In this document: piece after piece, positions 25,354 to 34,143 of the stretch
How the letters are laid out: every line of letters starts with the position of its first letter
Position numbering within the stretch: position 1 is the stretch's first letter
DNA from: JADCRZ01 sp965200945
GTDB lineage: Bacteria > Bacteroidota > Bacteroidia > Chitinophagales > Chitinophagaceae
Reading direction: 5' to 3'
Length of the DNA: 64,000 bases
Assembly: GCA_965200945.1 (NCBI GenBank)
Contig: OZ241749.1
Coordinates: 1,240,001 to 1,304,000, forward strand
Notes under the pieces: model-generated
Databases searched by the model: none
What the model was told of the DNA's origin: nothing
Seen by the model: only the letters and a program-made list of their open reading frames with translations
Translations under genes and position numbers: made by a program

Positions 25354-25512
25354 ATGGCTTGTAAGAAAACTCAAAAAAAACCGCTGTTTCCCGGAATTGC
25401 GCAACAGGATTCAGCCGGAAAAGCGTCTAAAGGTGATTCCGGTAACGGTTTAACCGGAACAGGAAGCCGGCAACCCTTTTTTGAACCAGAAAATAAGCAG
25501 GATCTTTTATGA
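25354..25512 (+). CDS. Candidate 52-aa frame overlapping the RND pump start
   Basis: In the 172-bp gap between adaptor and pump genes an open frame begins MACKKTQKKPLFPGIAQQD and runs to a TGA that overlaps the ATG of the pump (ATGA). The peptide is hydrophilic, rich in Gly, Lys, Ser and Gln, with no signal or membrane segment. The 4-base overlap is typical of translational coupling. It may instead be untranslated spacer that is open by chance. I recognise no family. Confidence 0.3.
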   Translation: MACKKTQKKPLFPGIAQQDSAGKASKGDSGNGLTGTGSRQPFFEPENKQDLL

Positions 25513-28500
25513 ATATTTCAGAACTCAGTCTTCGCAGGCCTGTTTTAGCGATTGTATTAAATATTGTCATTATCCTTTTCGGTGTCATCGGCTTTAAATT
25601 CCTGGGGGTACGCGACTACCCTGCCATCGATCCTCCCAACATCAACGTACGTACTTCCTACTCCGGCGCCAACGCCGACATCATCGAATCGCAGATCACC
25701 GAACCGCTCGAGAAAACGATCAACGGGATCGCCGGTATCAAAAACATCACCTCGTCCAGCAGCCAGGGCTCCAGCAGCATCAACGTAGAGTTCGACCTGG
25801 GCATCGACCTGGAAGCGGCCGCCAACGACGTACGCGACAAAGTTTCACAGGCCGCCCGCTCCCTCCCGCCCGATCTTGATGCGCCCCCCGTGGTCAACAA
25901 GGCAGACGCCAGCGCCGACTACATCATTTCCATGACCGTGCAAAGCAACACCCGCGACCAGCTGCAGGTGACCGAATACGCCAACAACGTGCTGGTAGAA
26001 CGCCTGCAGACCATCCCCGGCGTGAGCAGCATCTCGGTACTCGGGGAAAGAAGATACGCCATGCGCATCCTGTTTGATCCGGTCAAGCTGTCTTCCTATG
26101 GTCTCACACCATCCGACGTGCGGGATGCGCTGGCAAGGGAGAACGTGGAGCTGCCTTCCGGCAAGATCACCGGCGATGCCACCGAACTGACTGTCCGTAC
26201 GTTCGGTAAACTCAATACCGAAGATGAGTTCAATAACGTGATCGTAAAAAACGTGAACGGCACCGATATTCTGCTGAAAGACATTGGCGAAGCCATCCTG
26301 GGTCCGGAGAACGAAGAGTTTTTACTCAAAGAGAGCCAGATCCCCATGATCGCACTCGGCGTTGTACCTCAGCCGGGTTCCAATTATGTGGCCATTTCCA
26401 ACGAATTTTACAAACGGCTCGCACAGATCAAAAACGAAGTACCCAAAGACATCAAACTCGATATCTCCCTCGACCAGACCCGTTTTATCAGGGGCTCCAT
26501 CTCAGAAGTGGAGGAAACCCTCATCATCTCCTTTGTACTGGTCGTGATCATCATTTACCTCTTTTTCCGCGACACGCTCATTGCCATCCGCCCGCTGATC
26601 GACATCCCTGTTTCGCTGATCGGCGCTTTCTTCATCATGTATATCTGCGGCTTCACCATCAACGTGCTCACCCTGCTGGCCATCGTACTCGCTACGGGTC
26701 TGGTGGTGGACGACGGTATTGTGGTTACCGAGAATATCTATAAAAAGATGGAAGCAGGCATGGACAAGTGGCAGGCTGCAAAAGAGGGCTCGAAAGAGAT
26801 TTATTTTGCGGTGATTTCAACGTCCATCACGCTGGCGGTGGTGTTTCTGCCGATCATTTTCCTGGAAGGTTTTGTAGGACGCCTGTTCCGTGAATTCGGG
26901 ATCGTGGTAGCGGGTGCCGTTCTTATTTCCGCTTTTGTATCGCTGACGCTTACGCCGGTGCTGAATGTAAAGATGACCCGCAAGGAACACAAGAATTCAA
27001 AGTTTTATGATTTCACCGAACCGTTCTTTCAGGGAATGGAAAGCGGTTACCGCAAGCTCCTGGAAAAATTTATGAAAGTGCGCTGGTTTGGATTCGTGAT
27101 CATCGGCATCTGCGCCGCAGTGATCGTTTTCATCGGCCTCAACATACAATCGGAACTGGCGCCCATGGAAGACCGAAGTCAGTTCCGCCTGCAGGTAACA
27201 GCCCCTGAAGGCACCTCCTTTGATTACATGAATACCTACCTCGACAGGGTCACCGGATTTGTGATGGATTCAGTACCCGAAAAAAAGGTGGCGATCAGTA
27301 TCGTGGGCGGAGGCGGAGGATCAAGTGGAGTGAACTCGGGCAGCGTACGGGTAACACTGGTAGACCCCGACCAACGCGGACGTACGCAGCAGAAGATCGT
27401 GGACATGGTGAGCAAGAACATGAGCAAGTACACGGTCGGCAAGGCTTTTCCCATCCAGGAACAAACCATTTCCGTGAACCGGCGTGGCGGCCTCCCGGTA
27501 CAGTTTGTACTGGAAAACAACGAATTCGAGAAGCTCCGCCAGGTGCTGCCGAGATTTCTGGATTCGGCCAATAACAGTCCGGTTTTCCAGGGGGTGGATG
27601 TGGACCTTAAATTCAACAAACCGGAACTGCGCGTAAACATCGACCGCCTGAAAGCGAGTCAGCTGGGCATCAGCGTGGATGATATTTCCAGTACGCTGCA
27701 ACTCACCCTGAGCAACCTCCGCTTGGGCTACTTTACAAAAGAAGGCAAACAATACCAGGTGATGGGACAAGTTGCCCGCAATGACCGCGACGACCCCACC
27801 GACCTGAAAAATATCTATGTGCGGAATGCCAACGGCATCTCCGTATCGCTCGACAACCTCGTTTCTTTCACCGAAGCGACCACCCCGCCGACCATTTACC
27901 ACTTCAACAGGTTTAAGTCGGCGAGCATCTCTGCCGGACTGGCGCCCGGCAAAACCATCGGCGACGGGGTGAAAGAAATGCAACGCATTGCCGCCGGTAT
28001 GCTGGATCAGACCTTCACGACTTCACTGGCCGGATCATCGCGCGACTATGCCGAAAGCTCAAGCAATACCAGTTTTGCCCTCATCCTTGCGCTGGCCCTT
28101 ATCTTCCTGATCCTGGCCGCCCAGTTTGAAAGCTTCATCGATCCGCTGATCATCATGCTCACGGTACCGCTCGCCATCGCCGGTGCGCTGCTAAGCCTGT
28201 GGCTTTTCGGTCAGACGCTCAATATATTCTCGGAGATCGGGATGATCATGCTGATCGGACTGGTTACCAAGAACGGGATCCTGATCGTGGAGTTTGCCAA
28301 CCAGCAGCGGCTGGAAGGCATGGGTAAAATGGAAGCCGCCGTGCATGCCGCCCAGATGCGCCTCCGCCCGATCCTGATGACCAGTCTGGCCATGGCGCTC
28401 GGCGCCCTGCCGCTTGCCCTTTCGCTGGGTGCCGCTTCTACCAGCCGCATCCCGCTCGGCATCGTGATCGTAGGCGGTATCATGTTCTCCCTGATCTTAA

Positions 28501-28595
28501 CCCTGTTCGTCATACCTGCCATGTACTCATTCTTTTCATCCAGCAAAAAGAAAAGCGAACTGGATGAAACAGTAACCGTAAAAGTGGAAGCGTAA
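25509..28595 (+). CDS. RND multidrug efflux permease, HAE1/AcrB family
   Basis: A 1028-residue inner-membrane proton-driven pump with twelve helices and two large periplasmic loops. TM4 carries the Asp pair in GLVVDDGIVVTEN (about 398-410) and TM10 the Lys in LIGLVTKNGILIVEF, so the AcrB proton relay is intact. The N-terminus MNISELSLRRPVLAIVL is typical. Repeated segments in both halves show the internal duplication. With the adaptor and TolC-like channel it would expel drugs, detergents or metabolites from the periplasm; the substrate is unknown. No regulator gene is next to the operon, so it may be constitutive or controlled elsewhere. Confidence 0.96.
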   Translation: MNISELSLRRPVLAIVLNIVIILFGVIGFKFLGVRDYPAIDPPNINVRTSYSGANADIIESQITEPLEKTINGIAGIKNITSSSSQGSSSINVEFDLGIDLEAAANDVRDKVSQAARSLPPDLDAPPVVNKADASADYIISMTVQSNTRDQLQVTEYANNVLVERLQTIPGVSSISVLGERRYAMRILFDPVKLSSYGLTPSDVRDALARENVELPSGKITGDATELTVRTFGKLNTEDEFNNVIVKNVNGTDILLKDIGEAILGPENEEFLLKESQIPMIALGVVPQPGSNYVAISNEFYKRLAQIKNEVPKDIKLDISLDQTRFIRGSISEVEETLIISFVLVVIIIYLFFRDTLIAIRPLIDIPVSLIGAFFIMYICGFTINVLTLLAIVLATGLVVDDGIVVTENIYKKMEAGMDKWQAAKEGSKEIYFAVISTSITLAVVFLPIIFLEGFVGRLFREFGIVVAGAVLISAFVSLTLTPVLNVKMTRKEHKNSKFYDFTEPFFQGMESGYRKLLEKFMKVRWFGFVIIGICAAVIVFIGLNIQSELAPMEDRSQFRLQVTAPEGTSFDYMNTYLDRVTGFVMDSVPEKKVAISIVGGGGGSSGVNSGSVRVTLVDPDQRGRTQQKIVDMVSKNMSKYTVGKAFPIQEQTISVNRRGGLPVQFVLENNEFEKLRQVLPRFLDSANNSPVFQGVDVDLKFNKPELRVNIDRLKASQLGISVDDISSTLQLTLSNLRLGYFTKEGKQYQVMGQVARNDRDDPTDLKNIYVRNANGISVSLDNLVSFTEATTPPTIYHFNRFKSASISAGLAPGKTIGDGVKEMQRIAAGMLDQTFTTSLAGSSRDYAESSSNTSFALILALALIFLILAAQFESFIDPLIIMLTVPLAIAGALLSLWLFGQTLNIFSEIGMIMLIGLVTKNGILIVEFANQQRLEGMGKMEAAVHAAQMRLRPILMTSLAMALGALPLALSLGAASTSRIPLGIVIVGGIMFSLILTLFVIPAMYSFFSSSKKKSELDETVTVKVEA

Positions 28596-28606
28596 AACCA
28601 ATTTTC

Positions 28607-29935
28607 ATGAGATCTTTGTGCATCTTAACCATTACCCTGCTCATTTCCGGATCAACCAAATTGTTCTCTCAAGACAGTCTCACCATCGAAAGCGCCGTGG
28701 CGCAGGCGCTGAAATACAATTATGACATTGAAATAGCACGCACCGATTCCAGTTCGTACGCCATCGACAATGCACTCTCCTACGGCGTGTTCCTTCCGAG
28801 CGTAAACGGCTCGTTCACAGGTCTTAGGAACCGCGCAGACCAGCACCAGCAGCTGGCCGACGGAAGCAAGCGCGAAGGGCGGAACGTACGCTCGCGCAAC
28901 ATGGCGCTTTCCGTAGGGCTGAACTGGACCTTGTTTGACGGCTTGCGGATGTTTGCTACCCGGGAAAAACTGGGCGAATTTGTACGGCTCGGGGAGTATG
29001 CCGTGAAAGAGCAGGTGGTGAATTCGGTAGCTGCCGTTATCAACAACTACTACAACATCGTTAGACAGAAACAGCTGTTGAAAGCGATAGAAGAGCAGAT
29101 CTCCATCAACGACGAGCGGGTGCAGCTGGCCAACAAAAAGTTTTCAGTGGGGCTGGGCGCCAAGCCCGAACTGCTGCAGGCCAAAGTGGATTACAATGCG
29201 CAGAAAGCAGCGCAGCTCACCCAACAAACCCTGATCGCGCAGCTGCGTGAACAGCTGAACCGGCTGATCGGCTTTCCCACTACAAAATATTATGATGTGT
29301 CTGATACCATCCCGATCAACAGCGGACTGCAGTACGGAAGGATCCATTCCAACCTCGAACGGATGAACCCGACACTGCAGGTGGCCCGTAAAACGATCGA
29401 CATCTCGAGGCTGACGGTGAAAGAAAGCAGGGCCGACCTTTTGCCCACACTCGCGGTGAACAGCGCTTACAATTTCAACCGTAACCGGAACTTCCTGGTC
29501 ATCAATCCCTTTACCACGCTGCTGAGCCAGAACAACGGTTTGAATTACGGCGTCAGCCTGAACATCCCGATCCTCAATAATTTTGAATCAAAGCGTGTGC
29601 TGAGGCAGGCCCAGCTGGATGTGAGAGTGCAGGAGCTGAACCTGTCGAACCAGGTTTCGCAGCTGGATGTGAACGTGAGCAATTCATTTAAAAATTATGA
29701 GCTGTACAAAAAGCTGCTGAACCTGGAAGAAGACAATATCCTGCTGGCAAAAGAAAATGTGAACATCGCCCTGCAGCGTTTCAAGCTGGGTGCCTCTACC
29801 TACATCGAGCTGCACGAAGCACAGATCAGCCTGTCGCAGGCTTACGACCGCCTGATCGCCGCCCGCTACAACACCAAGGTGGCAGAAACCGAATTGCTGC
29901 GACTGGAGGGAGATATCGTGAGGGAAAGCAACTAG
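28607..29935 (+). CDS. TolC-family outer-membrane efflux channel
   Basis: A 442-residue protein with a signal peptide (LCILTITLLISGSTKLFSQ) and two outer-membrane efflux protein repeats. Each has a long alpha-helical hairpin: about 95-205, with NNYYNIVRQKQLLKAIEEQI, and about 310-420, with ALQRFKLGASTYIELHEAQI, typical of the trimeric TolC tunnel. Start 11 bp after the pump stop shows one operon. It forms the outer-membrane exit for the RND pump. No lipobox is present. Confidence 0.93.
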   Translation: MRSLCILTITLLISGSTKLFSQDSLTIESAVAQALKYNYDIEIARTDSSSYAIDNALSYGVFLPSVNGSFTGLRNRADQHQQLADGSKREGRNVRSRNMALSVGLNWTLFDGLRMFATREKLGEFVRLGEYAVKEQVVNSVAAVINNYYNIVRQKQLLKAIEEQISINDERVQLANKKFSVGLGAKPELLQAKVDYNAQKAAQLTQQTLIAQLREQLNRLIGFPTTKYYDVSDTIPINSGLQYGRIHSNLERMNPTLQVARKTIDISRLTVKESRADLLPTLAVNSAYNFNRNRNFLVINPFTTLLSQNNGLNYGVSLNIPILNNFESKRVLRQAQLDVRVQELNLSNQVSQLDVNVSNSFKNYELYKKLLNLEEDNILLAKENVNIALQRFKLGASTYIELHEAQISLSQAYDRLIAARYNTKVAETELLRLEGDIVRESN

Positions 29936-30008
29936 CCAGCGGTTAGCAGGTGCCGGACCGCGGCATCTGGGCGATGCGAGGAAGTGTTTATCATCAGCCA
30001 CTACGATT

Positions 30009-30046
30009 GCAGCCCTGACGGTGATTTCAGGGAGCGAACAGGCTGC
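30009..30046 (+). promoter_or_regulatory. Imperfect stem-loop in the purE leader
   Basis: GCAGCC (30009-30014) can pair with GGCTGC (30041-30046), and inside it CCCTGA (30013-30018) with TCAGGG (30027-30032), although the two stems share bases and may be alternatives. It lies 26 bp before the purE ATG. Function unknown. Confidence 0.2.
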
Positions 30047-30071
30047 GGTCTTAGCCACAAAACAAACAACT

Positions 30072-30587
30072 ATGAACCCGCTCGTTGGAATTATAATGGG
30101 AAGCGACAGCGATCTGCCGGTGATGAAAGAAGCTGCGGACATGTTGCAGAAATTCGGGATAGCTTTTGAGGTAACGGTCGTATCCGCGCATCGCACGCCG
30201 CTGCGGATGGTAGAATACGCCCAAACAGCCAGAAACAGGGGACTTCGTGTGATCGTTGCCGGTGCCGGCGGTGCCGCACATTTACCGGGCATGGTTGCGT
30301 CGCTGACCTCCCTTCCGGTGATCGGGGTTCCGGTAAGATCTTCCAATTCGATCGACGGATGGGATTCGGTGCTTTCAATCCTTCAGATGCCCAAAGGCAT
30401 ACCTGTGGCCACCGTAGCACTCAACGGAGCGGCCAATGCCGGACTTCTCGCTGCACGCATCATCGGGGCATTTGACGAACAGGTAGGCGAACAGGTCATC
30501 CGCTACAAAAAAGATCTAGAAAACGAGGTCATAAAAAAAGCCGGGAATCTCAAAGACGCCGGCTGGTACAACGGGTTCGACCAGTAA
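30072..30587 (+). CDS. purE: N5-carboxyaminoimidazole ribonucleotide mutase
   Basis: A 171-residue cytoplasmic enzyme that converts N5-CAIR to CAIR. The start at 30072 gives MNPLVGIIMGSDSDLPVM, the classical N-terminus. It has SAHRTP (about 41-46), AGAGGAAHLPGMVA and GVPVRSSNSIDGWDSVLSI-type signatures of class I PurE. It works directly after PurK (22971-24092). The stop is 14 bp from the convergent bshC stop. Confidence 0.96.
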   Translation: MNPLVGIIMGSDSDLPVMKEAADMLQKFGIAFEVTVVSAHRTPLRMVEYAQTARNRGLRVIVAGAGGAAHLPGMVASLTSLPVIGVPVRSSNSIDGWDSVLSILQMPKGIPVATVALNGAANAGLLAARIIGAFDEQVGEQVIRYKKDLENEVIKKAGNLKDAGWYNGFDQ

Positions 30588-30601
30588 GAGAAAGGCAGTT
30601 G

Positions 30602-32197
30602 CTATACTTCTTCCAGAACAACAAATACGGGTTCGAGGGCAGGTGAATGGTCGTAAATCATATTCAAAAAGGCGGGTCCCCATTTCGCATAATAAGGCAT
30701 AAAGTTGTCGACCCTTTCCTGCAGTCCGTTCCGTGGAAACAGGTGTTTTTTCAGCGACCGAACCTGGTTCTGCTGATCGCTGTACCGTCTTTTTTCCGCC
30801 CAAAGCATTTTGTTTTCCAGCCGGAACAACCGTTCCTGCGCCCGCACCTTGAGTGTCACCACATGCCGGCCCAGGGTGCTGTCGATGTTACCTGCCACAT
30901 CCTCAATGCGTTCATATAAGGCTGTTAGTTCCCCGATCTCCCGTTCCAGTGCCAGCTGTTTCTCGCTGTTTCTTTTTACAATGTCGTTCAGGATCAGCCT
31001 CTCTTCCAGAAAGAGCTGTTTGGTTCCGATACCCAGTTTCTGCATATGTTCTTTCGAACGCCGGTCGATGAAGAGGAAAGAGTTACGGAGCATCAGCACG
31101 GGGAAGGGTACCTGGTAATGGCCAAACAATTCTTTCAGTTCGAGCCAGTAAGCTGTTTCTCCGCCGCCACCGATGAAGGCAATGTTGGGCAGAATGGTTT
31201 CCTGAAACAAGCCGCGCAGGATCACGTTCGGACTGAAACATTCGGGGTGTTCTTTCAGTTCAGCCAGCAAACCTGCTTCGGTAAACCGGATATCGTGCCC
31301 AACCACTTTCCATTCTTCGCCGTTCCGCACGATGCGTTCCCTGATATTGTCTCTCAGGTAGAACAGATTGATCTCGCGTGGATTCGCCTGTACCTTGTAA
31401 TGTTCGGCGAGGCGCCGGATGGTTTGCTCCATGATGGCAGAAGGCGTTTGCCGGAGTAGATCATCTTCGAATACAGCCGACATTTCCGCTTTCAGGGCAG
31501 CCTGATCGGGGATCAGCACCACCAGGCCGTACTCTGCGAAAAGCCGGTTCACCAGCCGAAAGGTGGCAGTTTGCACATCCCCTGTTTCCGTGTAAGCTTC
31601 ACGGAGCATTTCAATGAGTTCTTTCCCAAAGGGCAACACACCCAGCTCGCCTTCCAGCCGGTCAATGATCTTGTTCAAGCCCTTGTTTTTCATCCTGCCT
31701 ACGGCGCCTGTCTGGTCGGTCTGCCACCTTATCTCTTCTCCGTTCAGGAAAATTTTGCCCAGTTCGTCCAGATCCGCATCTTCGCTGCCCATATAGTAGA
31801 CCGGAACAAAGCGATAATCTGGCATCTGGCTGTTCAGCGTATCCGCCAGCCGGATGATATGAAGGATCTTGTATACAAAATAAAGGTAACCGGAGAAAAT
31901 GTTCGGCTGGTGTGCGGTAACAACCGTGAAGGTATTTACCTCGAGCAGCTGCCTGATGTTTGCCTGCACTTTTTCCGACACCGGCAGGGAAGCATACTGC
32001 GATTGTAAGGCTTCGACAAGTACGGGGCGGTTGGTTTGAAATTTTTTCCTGGCTTCTATCGATTGCCTGATGCCTTCGAGGGAAACCGGGTGTTCAAAGA
32101 ATGATTGGAGCTGGGGGACGCTGTCTAAATAGTCGGTTATGATCTTAGTAAAATATCCAATCTGTTGGTAAGGTATCGATAGAGAAGTACAATCCAT
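30602..32197 (-). CDS. bshC: Bacillithiol biosynthesis cysteine-adding enzyme
   Basis: A 531-residue protein of the BshC family. It begins MDCTSLSIPYQQIGYFTKII and has conserved stretches TVVTAHQPNIFSGYLYFVYKI (split by the Rossmann core, about 95-115), PVYYMGSEDADLDEL near 150, and AFIGGGGETAYWLELK near 345. A coiled-coil region follows (about 405-460) before the C-terminus. BshC adds Cys to GlcN-malate, the last step of bacillithiol, the low-molecular-weight thiol of many Firmicutes and Bacteroidota. The other genes bshA and bshB are not in the window. A BstA-like gene is at 18307-18855. Confidence 0.93.
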   Translation of the reverse strand: MDCTSLSIPYQQIGYFTKIITDYLDSVPQLQSFFEHPVSLEGIRQSIEARKKFQTNRPVLVEALQSQYASLPVSEKVQANIRQLLEVNTFTVVTAHQPNIFSGYLYFVYKILHIIRLADTLNSQMPDYRFVPVYYMGSEDADLDELGKIFLNGEEIRWQTDQTGAVGRMKNKGLNKIIDRLEGELGVLPFGKELIEMLREAYTETGDVQTATFRLVNRLFAEYGLVVLIPDQAALKAEMSAVFEDDLLRQTPSAIMEQTIRRLAEHYKVQANPREINLFYLRDNIRERIVRNGEEWKVVGHDIRFTEAGLLAELKEHPECFSPNVILRGLFQETILPNIAFIGGGGETAYWLELKELFGHYQVPFPVLMLRNSFLFIDRRSKEHMQKLGIGTKQLFLEERLILNDIVKRNSEKQLALEREIGELTALYERIEDVAGNIDSTLGRHVVTLKVRAQERLFRLENKMLWAEKRRYSDQQNQVRSLKKHLFPRNGLQERVDNFMPYYAKWGPAFLNMIYDHSPALEPVFVVLEEV

Positions 32198-32273
32198 AAT
32201 ATGCGGTAAAGATATGACTGTTTGTGGGAGCGCAGAACCAGCATTTGGCTGTTAGCGTGCAGCTGTTAAGGAC

Positions 32274-33110
32274 TTATTCAACCTTGTACGCAACTACGGA
32301 GTTCGCATTGAATGTCGGCACATAGAGCACTTTCGAAGCAGCATTGTATTGAATATCTGCAGTATTGATCTTTTGTTGCCGGGTGTCGAGCAGTTTCTGC
32401 CTCGTGCCATCCGCATTGATATAATATACGGATCCGCCCCAGCACGACACAATAAATTCCTTCCCCTTTACCTGGATGATGCCATCCGTGTCCGGTTCCA
32501 TGCCGTCAGCGATCTTTGTCAGCGTCTTGTCTGATCCCACCTTGTACATGATACCGCTGTCGAGCAGATAAAAATCATTTCCCACAGATAAGAGTCCGTT
32601 CGGATTTTTCAGATTACCGAGGAAAAGAGACACGATGCCCTTCTCCATTTTGAACACTTTCCCGGCCCGCGAATCGGAAACATATACAACCCCTTTGGGA
32701 TCGATGGTGACATCGTTCAGAAAAACGGCACCATCTACCGGCACCCGTTTGCTGATGCTGCTATTTTTTACATCGATGATTACAATCGCATCGAGGTCGG
32801 CAACATACAGCATGTTATTGTACATACCCATGCCTTTCGGCGCCTGAAGTCCGCTCACCCAGTCTACCTGAATGATCTTTCCACGCTGATCGACCTTTCC
32901 GATGGAGCCCTTTCCATCTTTTTCATCCGCTTTTCCATCGATATTCGATACGTACAAAATCTTCGAGGATGGATCGATGAGAACAGATTCAGGAACTTTT
33001 AACGTGGAATCGGTAGACCACAGCTTCGTAAGCCGGTGCTGGGCAAAAGTGGAAGAACCCAGTAAACAAAGGGCAACGAGGGGACAGAAAAATTTTATCA
33101 TAATGTCCAT
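32274..33110 (-). CDS. Secreted SMP-30/NHL-like beta-propeller protein
   Basis: A 278-residue protein with a signal peptide (MIKFFCPLVALCLLGSSTFAQ; ATG at 33110 or 33101). The rest is a series of ~45-residue four-strand repeats with VYVSDSRAGKVFKM, LYVSNIDG and LYVADLDAIVIIDV patterns of SMP-30/gluconolactonase and NHL propellers, about six blades. Such proteins are periplasmic or exported lactonases, or binding scaffolds. The metal ligands typical of true SMP-30 lactonases are not obvious, so I call only the fold. Confidence 0.72.
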   Translation of the reverse strand: MDIMIKFFCPLVALCLLGSSTFAQHRLTKLWSTDSTLKVPESVLIDPSSKILYVSNIDGKADEKDGKGSIGKVDQRGKIIQVDWVSGLQAPKGMGMYNNMLYVADLDAIVIIDVKNSSISKRVPVDGAVFLNDVTIDPKGVVYVSDSRAGKVFKMEKGIVSLFLGNLKNPNGLLSVGNDFYLLDSGIMYKVGSDKTLTKIADGMEPDTDGIIQVKGKEFIVSCWGGSVYYINADGTRQKLLDTRQQKINTADIQYNAASKVLYVPTFNANSVVAYKVE

Positions 33111-33146
33111 ACCAGGTTTTAAAAGGTAAAGGTAATTCCCGGCGCA

Positions 33147-33902
33147 TCAACCACCAACTTGCAGGAGGTGCGACAAAATTATTCCGGTAGCGACGGCCGC
33201 ATTCAGAGATTCGGCGTGGCCGATGCGGGGGATGGTGAGCTGCCGGGTGGCTTTTGCAAGTAACCCGGGCCGCACTCCTTTCGACTCGTTGCCGACCAGC
33301 AGGAATCCTTCTGTTAGGTGTCCGGCCTCCTGCAGGGGCGTTCCGTGCAGGGTAGCGGCGATCAGGGGGATGTCTGCATGCAGGTCTGAAAACTGCATCA
33401 GATCTTCGTACAGCACTTCTACCCGGGCGATGCTTCCCATGGTAGATTGCACCACTTTGGGATTGAAAACATCGGCGCAGTCAGGGCTCGCCACGATGTT
33501 CCGGATGCCGAACCAGTCGGCGATGCGCACAAGGGTTCCCATATTACCGGGATCCTGGATGGCATCGAGCACGAGGGTGATGCGGCCGTGGAAATCGGTG
33601 GAAGCGGGTGCCTGCGGCAGTTTGAAAACTGCGAGTACCTGGTTGGGAGTAGATAAAAAAGAGATCTTTTCAAGCTCAAAGGCTTCTATCACTTCTGCTT
33701 TCTCGCCTGTTCTTTCTCTGAGCTGTTCTGCGGCGGCTTCCCACCACGATAAAGTTGTATAAAGTGAAACGAGTGCAGCGTCCCCGTTTTCGAGCAGTTC
33801 TTTCACGATCTTGGGGCCTTCTGCAACAAAAACGCCCTCCTGTTTCCTGAATTTTTTCTCGTTCAAACTTTGAATATATTTGACCTGCAATTTTGTAAGC
33901 AT
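33147..33902 (-). CDS. TrmH/SpoU-family RNA 2'-O-methyltransferase
   Basis: A 251-residue SPOUT enzyme, starting at MLTKLQVKYIQSLNEKKFR (33902; seven upstream residues are unlikely). An N-terminal RNA-binding domain with QEGVFVAEGPKIVKELL is followed by the SpoU motifs DAIQDPGNMGTLVRIADWFG (about 110-130), LLVGNESKGVRPGL and IPRIGHAESLNAAVATGIIL. It resembles the RlmB-like enzymes that are divergent from the TamL gene in many Bacteroidota. It uses AdoMet in the cytoplasm; the modified rRNA or tRNA residue cannot be read from sequence. A 241-bp divergent gap separates it from the TamL gene. Confidence 0.87.
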   Translation of the reverse strand: MLTKLQVKYIQSLNEKKFRKQEGVFVAEGPKIVKELLENGDAALVSLYTTLSWWEAAAEQLRERTGEKAEVIEAFELEKISFLSTPNQVLAVFKLPQAPASTDFHGRITLVLDAIQDPGNMGTLVRIADWFGIRNIVASPDCADVFNPKVVQSTMGSIARVEVLYEDLMQFSDLHADIPLIAATLHGTPLQEAGHLTEGFLLVGNESKGVRPGLLAKATRQLTIPRIGHAESLNAAVATGIILSHLLQVGG

Positions 33903-34143
33903 GGTAAAACGGTTTATCGCCATTTGTGGTTCCTACTTTTTCGTTCCTGATCCAGGCAGTGGCCGGAACCCTGCCTGTAATGGCCGACTATTTTTCAATA
34001 ATACAACCTATTTGGCGTTTTGCATGCGGCAGGGGTCAGCAGAAACCGCTGTTTTCCGTCATCCAACATTGTAAACTTCCGCGCGGGAGCCGGGTTTCAA
34101 GGAAAGACTTTACAGACCGAAAACCAGGAATCCTCTTTAAACT

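Noticed and set aside
33880..34143. Open frames in the divergent gap before the TamL gene
   Set aside because: They overlap the methyltransferase start or the TamL leader, have no family features, and are short.
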